From Deltaproteobacteria bacterium UBA5799 (GTDB lineage: Bacteria > Desulfobacterota > GWC2-55-46): a stretch of 58,045 nt of DNA. Of the stretch, positions 31,262 to 37,933 are shown one piece after another. The first letter of the stretch is position 1. Each line of letters begins with the position of its first letter. A program made the translations under genes and the position numbers. The notes beneath the pieces were generated by a model. That model saw only the letters and a list, made by a program, of their open reading frames with translations, was not told where the DNA came from and did not search any database. Where the stretch lies: the NCBI GenBank assembly GCA_002418185.1, contig DIDN01000010.1, forward strand, positions 1 to 58,045. The letters run 5' to 3'.

Positions 31262-31779
31262 TGGCGGGCAGGTCCTCTTTCGTAATCGGCGGCGCGCGTT
31301 CCGGCAAGAGCGCATTCGCGCTCGGCCTCGCTTCCGGGCTGCCGGGGAGAAAGGTATATATCGCAACAGCCGAGGCGCTCGACCCGGAGATGGACGAGAG
31401 GATACGGAGGCACAGGGAGGAGCGGGGCGCGCAGTGGGAGTCGATCGAGGAGAAAATGGACTTGAGCGAAAGGGTTGAATCGCTCGGCCCCGGGTGCGTT
31501 ATCGTGGTGGACTGCCTTACCTTGTGGATTACGAACCTTTTGACCGCGGGACTTTCGGACGGGGAGATACTGGACGCAACAGGGGCGCTTGCAGGGGCGT
31601 GCAAGGAGTCCGGCTCGGCAGTTATTGTGGTGTCTAACGAGGTCGGCCTCGGCATAGTGCCGGAGAACGCGCTCGCAAGGAGGTTCAGGGACCTCTCGGG
31701 CGCGGTCAACAAGGAGATGGCCTCCGCTGCGGAAGAGGTCTGGTTCCTCGCGGCGGGGCTGCCCCTCAGGATGAAATGA
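31261..31779 (+). CDS. cobU: Adenosylcobinamide kinase / guanylyltransferase
   Basis: CobU activates adenosylcobinamide to GDP-cobinamide for nucleotide-loop assembly. The 172-aa protein has the P-loop IGGARSGKSAFAL, the VYIATAEALDPEMDERIRRH segment with the guanylylation histidine, and VVDCLTLWITNLL with VVSNEVGLGIVPENALARRFRD. The start overlaps the cobO stop by one base (TGATG). A longer upstream frame is not real: it runs through cobO and the leader in another frame. Confidence 0.95.
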   Translation: MAGRSSFVIGGARSGKSAFALGLASGLPGRKVYIATAEALDPEMDERIRRHREERGAQWESIEEKMDLSERVESLGPGCVIVVDCLTLWITNLLTAGLSDGEILDATGALAGACKESGSAVIVVSNEVGLGIVPENALARRFRDLSGAVNKEMASAAEEVWFLAAGLPLRMK

Positions 31780-32261
31780 CCGGGAAGGCCGTGACAAAGA
31801 CCCGTATATTCGCAGCCGTATTCGGCGGAAACCTCGTGTTCGTCTTTTTCAACGCGGCAATCTCCTGGGCGCTGGCCTCTTTCAACGTCACCCCTTACGG
31901 CAGGTTCGTAGCGGCGTTTTTCAAGGGGAGGACCAGGGAGGAGGCGGCTTCGCTTATGGAGGCGGACAGGGCCATCTTCGATTCGATGCTGGCCGAGGCC
32001 TCGTCGTTCGCGAACCTCTTTATTACGCCAGCCGCAGGCTTCATGATGGGTCTCTTTGCGGGTGCGGTGATCGGGAAGGACAGGAAGCTCTCTCTCATAT
32101 GGTCGGTCCTCGCGGCCCTTCCACTCTCGCTCTTTTTCGTTATGAAGTCAGGCGGATGGCAGGAGAGGTCCCTTTACCTTGCCCTTTTCATAGTGTCGAC
32201 CGCGCTCGGCGGCCTTGCGGGGAGCGCTATTTTCAATAGGAACAAGACGGAGAACGCTTGA
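31776..32261 (+). CDS. Membrane protein of unknown function in the cobalamin operon
   Basis: A 161-aa protein with four hydrophobic segments (about residues 9-32, 77-97, 105-122 and 132-152) and a charged loop (KGRTREEAASLMEADRAIFDSML) between the first two. I do not recognise the family. It overlaps cobU by four bases at the start (ATGA) and cobT at its end (TGATG), so it is fully embedded in the operon. The position suggests a role with cobalamin precursors or with the membrane-bound CobS step, but nothing in the sequence proves it. Confidence 0.65.
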   Translation: MTGKAVTKTRIFAAVFGGNLVFVFFNAAISWALASFNVTPYGRFVAAFFKGRTREEAASLMEADRAIFDSMLAEASSFANLFITPAAGFMMGLFAGAVIGKDRKLSLIWSVLAALPLSLFFVMKSGGWQERSLYLALFIVSTALGGLAGSAIFNRNKTENA

Positions 32262-33316
32262 TGTCGATATTTGAGGAAGCCCTTAGGGGCATAAGGCCTG
32301 TGGATGCAGGGCTCATCGAGAAAGCCCGGGAGCGGCTCGATTCGCTTACCAAGCCCAGGGACAGCCTGGGGAGGTTGGAGGAGTTCGCCAGGAGGATAGT
32401 AGCCATAACGGGCGAACTCAGGCCCGTACTGGACAAGAAAACGATATTCACCTTTGCCGCGGACCACGGCGTGGCGGACGAGGGTGTCTCGGCCTTTCCG
32501 AAAGAGGTCACCCGCCAGATGGTCTATAACTTCCTCGGCGGCGGGGCCGGGATAAACGCGCTTGCCAGGCACGCCGGGGCCGAGGTGGTCGTGGTCGATA
32601 TCGGGGTGGACTTCGAGTTCGACGACGCGCCGGGGCTCGTTAAAAGAAAGGTCGTAAGCGGGACCCGGAATATCCGTAGCGGCCCGGCCATGACCGGGGA
32701 AGAGGCATTGAAGTGCCTTGAGGTCGGCATAGCCATCGCATGGGAGCACGCCGGCAAGGGCGCGATATTCGGCACAGGCGAGATGGGCATTGCGAACACC
32801 ACCCCGGCGAGCGCGATAATAGCCGCCCTGTCCGGCCTCCCGCCCGAGGCGGTGACCGGAAGGGGCACCGGCATAGACGACGCGATATTCAGGCACAAGG
32901 TAAAGGTCATAGAGGACGCGATAGCCGTTAACAGGCCCGACCCCTCGGACCCTCTCGATGTGCTCGCAAAGCTCGGGGGCGCGGAGATTGCGGGGATAGC
33001 CGGGCTCGTCATGGGCGCGGCCTCAAAAAGGGTGCCGGTCGTGGTGGACGGATTTATCTCCACCGCAGGGGCGCTCATAGCCCGCGAGATAGAGCCGGCT
33101 GCGGCCCAGTACATGTTCGCCGCGCACAGGTCCGTGGAGAAGGGGCACGCCGCGATGCTCGAAAGGATGGGCCTCAGGCCGTTCGTTGACCTGGACCTGA
33201 GGCTCGGGGAGGGCACCGGAGCGGCGATAGGCATATCGCTCATCGAAGCGGCGCTCCGGGTCTATAACGAGATGGCGACCTTCGGCGACGCGGGCGTATC
33301 TGAAAAAAACGCGTAG
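32261..33316 (+). CDS. cobT: Nicotinate-nucleotide:DMB phosphoribosyltransferase
   Basis: CobT (351 aa) makes alpha-ribazole phosphate, the lower ligand of cobalamin, from dimethylbenzimidazole and nicotinate mononucleotide. It shows TKPRDSLGRLEEFARR at the N-terminus, the KTIFTFAADHGVADEGVSAFP region, GTGEMGIANTTPASAI, GRGTGIDD and the C-terminal catalytic glutamate in LRLGEGTGAAIG. The start is the ATG at 32261 overlapping the previous stop. A repeat element separates it from cobS. Confidence 0.96.
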   Translation: MSIFEEALRGIRPVDAGLIEKARERLDSLTKPRDSLGRLEEFARRIVAITGELRPVLDKKTIFTFAADHGVADEGVSAFPKEVTRQMVYNFLGGGAGINALARHAGAEVVVVDIGVDFEFDDAPGLVKRKVVSGTRNIRSGPAMTGEEALKCLEVGIAIAWEHAGKGAIFGTGEMGIANTTPASAIIAALSGLPPEAVTGRGTGIDDAIFRHKVKVIEDAIAVNRPDPSDPLDVLAKLGGAEIAGIAGLVMGAASKRVPVVVDGFISTAGALIAREIEPAAAQYMFAAHRSVEKGHAAMLERMGLRPFVDLDLRLGEGTGAAIGISLIEAALRVYNEMATFGDAGVSEKNA

Positions 33317-33317
33317 C

Positions 33318-33383
33318 AGGCCGTTGAAAAACGCCTCATTCTCATTTTCCGACTCCTTGCATCTTGAACTTTTTGAGCAGCCT
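33318..33383. repeat. Inverted-repeat element (family B), short copy
   Basis: Ends AGGCCGTTGAAAAA and TTTTTGAGCAGCCT are inverted. The inner CGCCTCATTCTCATTTTCC and TTGCATCTTGAACTTTT strongly resemble the element at 42188-42310, about 57 bp shorter. It lies between cobT and cobS, the only sizeable gap in the cob operon apart from one solo end at 34835. Confidence 0.65.
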
Positions 33384-33435
33384 GAAAATGCGATTCCGAG
33401 TTTTCCGGCAGCCTGCCAATTAACACCGGAGAGAA

Positions 33436-34182
33436 ATGAAAGGCTTTATAACAGCCCTCCGATTCCTTACGGTCTTCAGGATCGGGAAGCCCGGGAGAGA
33501 AGTTGAGCCAAAGGAGCTTGCGCGCTCAATGGCCTGGTTCCCGGTAATCGGGGCCCTCCAGGGGCTTATTCTGGCACTCGCATATCTTGTCCTCGGTTCG
33601 TTCCTGCCCGAGAGTGTTGCCCTGGCCTCCCTTATCCCGGTGTTGCTCCTTACGAACGGGGCGCTCCACCTCGACGGCTTCGCAGACACGATAGACGGGC
33701 TCGCGGGCGGCAGGGACAGGGATGATATCCTCGGCATAATGCGCGACAGCTCCGTGGGGGCCGTAGGCGCCGCAGGGGTCGCGATACTTATCCTCCTCAA
33801 GTTCCTTTCGCTCCACGAGCTTCCCCCGGGCGAAAAGGCCTGGGCCATATTCCTCTTCCCGGTATTCGGAAGGTGGGCCATGGTGCCGCTTGCCGCGTTC
33901 GCGGGCTACGCGAGGCCGTCCGGCGGGCTCGGCGCAGCCTTTGCCGGGAACACCAAATGGGTGCTCTTGAAGGCGACGCTGCTTGCGCTTGTTATCGCCG
34001 CCCCGTTTGCGGCCCCTTTTTCCATTCTCATGCTCGCTCTTCTCGGGGTTATAATCTATATGTCGTCCCTGTATTTCAAAAGGAAGCTCGGCGGGGTGAC
34101 GGGAGACGTGTTCGGGTTTCATAGCGAGTTTGCCGAGCTCCTTTTCCTTTTCGGGGTTAACGCGGCCGCAGTATTGAGATAG
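33436..34182 (+). CDS. cobS: Adenosylcobinamide-GDP ribazoletransferase
   Basis: CobS (248 aa) joins adenosylcobinamide-GDP and alpha-ribazole at the membrane to complete cobalamin. Six or so membrane segments are visible. The conserved catalytic motif is HLDGFADTIDGLAGG, with the Asp residues that bind magnesium, followed by the IMRDSSVGAVGA segment. The start has GGAGAG upstream. It lies 19 bases before cobC. Confidence 0.95.
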   Translation: MKGFITALRFLTVFRIGKPGREVEPKELARSMAWFPVIGALQGLILALAYLVLGSFLPESVALASLIPVLLLTNGALHLDGFADTIDGLAGGRDRDDILGIMRDSSVGAVGAAGVAILILLKFLSLHELPPGEKAWAIFLFPVFGRWAMVPLAAFAGYARPSGGLGAAFAGNTKWVLLKATLLALVIAAPFAAPFSILMLALLGVIIYMSSLYFKRKLGGVTGDVFGFHSEFAELLFLFGVNAAAVLR

Positions 34183-34201
34183 ACCGGGAGGGGATTCAAA
34201 A

Positions 34202-34837
34202 ATGAGAGCTACAAGGCTTTACCTCATAAGGCACGGCCAGGTGGTGAACCACCACGAGTACAGGTATAACGGCCACTTCGACATCGACATAACCCCCACA
34301 GGGGTCGAGCAGATGAGGAGGGTATCCGAACTGCTGTCCATCGAGCCCATAAAGGCGGTATATTCGAGCGATCTCCAGAGGGCTGTTAAGGGCGCGCGCA
34401 TAATAGGCAAGGCCCTGGGGCTTGAGCCTGTCATGGTGCACGACCTCCGCGAGCTCAACCTCGGGAGGTGGGAAGGGCTTACGCGGGAGGAGGCCATTGC
34501 CAGATACCCCGAGGAGGCGGACTTCAGCTTCAAGGACCTCGCGACGAGCAAGGTGAAGGAGGGCGAGAGCCTCGTCGAGCTACGGGCCAGGGTGGTGCCC
34601 GCGTTATCCAACCTCCTCGACCGCCACAGGCACGAGTCCGTGTGCATCGTCGCCCACGGCGGCGTGAACAGGGTCGTATTGAGCGAGGCGATGGGCCTGC
34701 CGCTTGAAAAGTTCTTCAGCATAGAGCAGGACTACGGCTGCCTCAACGTGATAGACTACCTGGACGACGGCCTGAAGGTGGTGAAGCTCCTTAACGGGGG
34801 GCCGAACCAGGACATGCGGCCCACGGAAATATATTAG
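34202..34837 (+). CDS. cobC: Histidine phosphatase, probable alpha-ribazole phosphatase
   Basis: A 211-aa phosphoglycerate mutase-like phosphatase. LYLIRHGQ at residues 7-14 holds the phosphohistidine, DLRELNLGRWEGLTREE the acid region and VCIVAHGGVNR the second histidine. Its place after cobS suggests it dephosphorylates alpha-ribazole phosphate or adenosylcobalamin phosphate. The stop codon TAG lies at the beginning of a family B end fragment. GGAGGGGA precedes the ATG. Confidence 0.85.
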   Translation: MRATRLYLIRHGQVVNHHEYRYNGHFDIDITPTGVEQMRRVSELLSIEPIKAVYSSDLQRAVKGARIIGKALGLEPVMVHDLRELNLGRWEGLTREEAIARYPEEADFSFKDLATSKVKEGESLVELRARVVPALSNLLDRHRHESVCIVAHGGVNRVVLSEAMGLPLEKFFSIEQDYGCLNVIDYLDDGLKVVKLLNGGPNQDMRPTEIY

Positions 34838-34852
34838 GCCGCTCAAAAAGCT
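34835..34852. repeat. Solo end of a family B element
   Basis: TAGGCCGCTCAAAAAGCT matches one terminal inverted repeat of the family B elements (42188 and 33318). Its TAG is the cobC stop codon, and it occupies the position where a ribosome-binding site for the next gene would lie. Confidence 0.45.
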
Positions 34853-34859
34853 GATCCCA

Positions 34860-36248
34860 TTGCCAAAGACCCGAAAGATACCGGCTTTCATAGTCGCCGG
34901 GGCGGCGAGCGGCTCGGGAAAGACCCTTGTTACGCTCGGGCTTCTTGAGGCGCTAAAAAGGCGCGGCCTCAAGGTGCGGGCCTTCAAGGCAGGGCCGGAC
35001 TATATAGACCCCGGCCTCCACAGGGCGGTGCTCGGCCGCCCATCCTACAACCTCGACACATGGATGATGGGGACCGAAGGGGTAAGGGAGACCTTCGCGC
35101 GCGCGGTAAGCGGCGCGGACTGCGCGGTCATAGAGGGCGTCATGGGGCTCTTTGACGGCAGGGACGGCAGAAGCGAAGAAGGCTCGACAGCGCACCTTGC
35201 AAAGACGCTCGGAGTGCCGGTACTCCTCGTTGCCAATGCCGAGAAGGCCGCCCGGAGCATGGGCGCGGTCATAAAGGGATTCGAGGCGTACGACCCCGGA
35301 GTGGACGTACGGTGGGCGCTCTTCAACAAAACCGGCAGCCCCAGGCACGCGGAGATACTCAAGGACTCCATGCCCCGGGGTTCAAGGGTAAAGCTCCTCG
35401 GGTGCATCGCCAGAGACGAGGCCCTCGGGGTCAAGGAACGGCACCTGGGACTCGTGACAGCTTCGGAAGACCCCGGATACATAAGGAGGGCGGCAAAAAA
35501 GGCCGCGGACGTGTTAGAGGAGTCAGTCGACCTCAAGGAGCTCCTCGGGAGTCCGTCCGTAAAGGTGTCCTGCGATAATGAAATCCACGTATTCCGGGGA
35601 GAGCGGGTAAGAATAGCCGTAGCAATGGACCAGGCCTTCTCCTTCTATTACCAGGAAAACCTCGATATCCTCGAAAGCCTCGGTGCCGAGCTTCTGCCCT
35701 TCAGCCCTTTAATGGATGAAAAGCTCCCTGAGGGCGCAGACGGAATATATATCGGCGGCGGGTATCCGGAGCTCCATGCACAGGCCCTCGAAGCGAACAG
35801 GCCCTTGAGGGACTCCGTAAGGAGGCTCGCGAAAAAGGGGCTCCCGGTCTATGCCGAGTGCGGCGGACTCATGTACCTCGGAAAGGCCATTGAGCGCGAG
35901 GGGAGGAGGTCGGCCATGGCCGGGGTCTTCCCCTGGGCCACGCGCCTTCTGCCCAAAAGAAAGGCGCTCGGCTACCGGGTGGTTTCGCTTACGCCGGAGT
36001 GCCCGTTTCTCAAGAGGGGCAGGATACGGGGGCACGAGTTCCATTACTCGGAGCTTGTTTTCGGCCCCGGGGAGGTCGGCATGGGGTATGTGGTCATGGG
36101 CGGCTCGAAAAGGGCCCCTGAAGGGTTCAGCAGGGGGAACGCCCTGGCAAGCTATATACACCTCCATTTCGCGAGCAACCCGGCTTTTCCAAAGGCGTTT
36201 ATCCGTCTTGCGCGGCTCTGCGGCAAAAAGGTGCGAGCCGGGACATGA
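34860..36248 (+). CDS. cbiA: Cobyrinic acid a,c-diamide synthase
   Basis: CbiA/CobB amidates cobyrinic acid with glutamine and ATP. The 462-aa protein has the N-terminal dethiobiotin-synthetase-like domain with VAGAASGSGKTLVTLGL, VEGVMGLFDGRDG-type EGVMGLFDG, and the C-terminal type 1 glutamine amidotransferase-like domain with YIGGGYPELHA and the catalytic cysteine in VYAECGGLMYLG (about residue 334) and HEFHYSE. The start is a TTG at 34860 with no clear ribosome-binding site; no better codon is available. It ends the cobalamin operon. Confidence 0.93.
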   Translation: MPKTRKIPAFIVAGAASGSGKTLVTLGLLEALKRRGLKVRAFKAGPDYIDPGLHRAVLGRPSYNLDTWMMGTEGVRETFARAVSGADCAVIEGVMGLFDGRDGRSEEGSTAHLAKTLGVPVLLVANAEKAARSMGAVIKGFEAYDPGVDVRWALFNKTGSPRHAEILKDSMPRGSRVKLLGCIARDEALGVKERHLGLVTASEDPGYIRRAAKKAADVLEESVDLKELLGSPSVKVSCDNEIHVFRGERVRIAVAMDQAFSFYYQENLDILESLGAELLPFSPLMDEKLPEGADGIYIGGGYPELHAQALEANRPLRDSVRRLAKKGLPVYAECGGLMYLGKAIEREGRRSAMAGVFPWATRLLPKRKALGYRVVSLTPECPFLKRGRIRGHEFHYSELVFGPGEVGMGYVVMGGSKRAPEGFSRGNALASYIHLHFASNPAFPKAFIRLARLCGKKVRAGT

Positions 36249-36406
36249 TCTCGACGTGATAGACGGACTGAAAACCGCCGTTATGGCCAATATTGACCGG
36301 CCTTCCGGGCTGTCCGTCCGTTCCGCTTGTAACCAGACGTTTTTTTCTGGTAATATAGCCCATTGTCTCGACCCTGCTCCTTCACAAATCAGACGGGTTC
36401 CGCCAT

Positions 36407-37933
36407 ATGCTCTCAAGGGTCCTTACGGCGACCACGCTCGGCGTGGACGCCCTGCTGGTAGAGGTCGAGGCCGATATATCGCGCGGCCTCCCTTCCTTCT
36501 CGACGGTCGGCCTTCCTGACAACGCGGTCAAGGAAAGCAAGGACAGGGTAAGGGCGGCTGTCAAGAACTCAGGCTTCGCCCTCCCCGCCAAGAAGATAAC
36601 CGTAAACCTGGCCCCGGCCTACATCAAGAAAGAAGGGACCACCTTCGACCTCCCGGTCGCCGTCGGCATCCTGAAGGCCGAGGGCATGATAAAGAACGAG
36701 TCGATCGAGGATTACCTCATAATGGGGGAGCTCTCGCTCGACGGCGGCATAAGGCCCATAAGGGGGGCGCTTCCGGTGGCGGTGCTCGCGCGCGAGCTGG
36801 GTAAGAAGCTCATACTGCCCCTGGAAAACCGCGGCGAGGCGGCCATCGTTAAGGGCGTGGAAGTCTACGCGGTGGGGAGCCTTGCCGAGCTTATAGAGTT
36901 CCTGAACGGGAACTCCCTCATGGAGCCTTTCACGCTGGGCGAGCGCGCGGCCTTCAGCCCCGACCCCGGGGGCCGCCCGGATATCTCCGACGTCAAGGGG
37001 CAGGAGCACGTAAAGCGGGCCCTCGAAGTCGCCGCCGCGGGCGGGCACAACGTCCTCATGATAGGCCCGCCCGGGTCCGGCAAGACCATGCTCGCCAAGA
37101 GGGTCCCCACCATATTGCCGGATTTTACCCTCGAGGAGGCCATCGGGACGACCAAGGTCCACAGCGTTGCCGGCACCCTCGCGCCGGGCGGCGCTCTCGT
37201 CACCGAGCGGCCTTTCAGGTCCCCCCATCACACGATATCCGACGCCGGGCTTATCGGAGGCGGGAGGGTGCCCCGCCCGGGCGAGGTGAGCCTCGCCCAT
37301 AACGGGGTCCTTTTCCTCGACGAGCTGCCGGAGTTCAGGAAGAACGTCCTCGAGGTCCTCAGGCAGCCGCTCGAGGACGGCAGGGTCACGATATCGAGGG
37401 CGGCGGTCTCGCTTACCTATCCGGCCGAGTTCATGCTCATAGGGGCCATGAACCCGTGTCCGTGCGGGTATCTCGGAGATGCGCACAAGGAATGCGTCTG
37501 CACGCCGCTCCAGGTCCAGCAGTACAGGTCGAGGATATCCGGGCCGCTCCTCGACAGGATAGACATCCACTGCGAGGTCCCTGCCGTGAGGTTCAGGGAG
37601 CTTTCGGGCTCGAGGGCCGGGGAGGCCTCGGCGGATATAAAGGACAGGGTCGACAGGGCCCGCGGCATCCAGGCCGGGCGGTACAAGGGCCTGGGCATAT
37701 TCTCAAACAGCAGGCTTACGGCCAGGCTCGTCAGGAGGTTCTGCGAGGCCGGCGGAGAAACGTCCAGGCTCCTTGAGACCGCTGTCGAGAGGCTCGGCCT
37801 CTCTGCAAGGGCGTATACACGGGTCTTGAAGGTCGCAAGGACCATAGCCGACCTCGACGGCTCTGAGCCGATACTCCCGCACCACGTATCCGAGGCCATC
37901 CAGTACAGGAGCCTCGACAGGCAGCTCGTCTGA
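36407..37933 (+). CDS. comM: ComM/YifB-family AAA+ ATPase (Mg-chelatase-like)
   Basis: ComM promotes branch migration during integration of DNA in natural transformation. The 508-aa protein has the N-terminal Lon-like substrate domain (LPSFSTVGLPDNAVKESKDRV), Walker A GPPGSGKT (about 219-226), Walker B GVLFLDELPEF, HHTISDAGLIGGG and the MNPCPCGY-containing segment (GAMNPCPCGYLG), and the C-terminal Mg_chelatase_C domain. Its stop overlaps the next gene by one base. A competence role is a family inference; the gene is widespread in species not known to be competent. Confidence 0.95.
   Translation: MLSRVLTATTLGVDALLVEVEADISRGLPSFSTVGLPDNAVKESKDRVRAAVKNSGFALPAKKITVNLAPAYIKKEGTTFDLPVAVGILKAEGMIKNESIEDYLIMGELSLDGGIRPIRGALPVAVLARELGKKLILPLENRGEAAIVKGVEVYAVGSLAELIEFLNGNSLMEPFTLGERAAFSPDPGGRPDISDVKGQEHVKRALEVAAAGGHNVLMIGPPGSGKTMLAKRVPTILPDFTLEEAIGTTKVHSVAGTLAPGGALVTERPFRSPHHTISDAGLIGGGRVPRPGEVSLAHNGVLFLDELPEFRKNVLEVLRQPLEDGRVTISRAAVSLTYPAEFMLIGAMNPCPCGYLGDAHKECVCTPLQVQQYRSRISGPLLDRIDIHCEVPAVRFRELSGSRAGEASADIKDRVDRARGIQAGRYKGLGIFSNSRLTARLVRRFCEAGGETSRLLETAVERLGLSARAYTRVLKVARTIADLDGSEPILPHHVSEAIQYRSLDRQLV

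Noticed and set aside
36249..36406. A small gene or terminator between cbiA and comM
   Set aside because: The ACCAGA...TCTGGT inverted repeat has no T-run after it, and no open frame with a ribosome-binding site fits.
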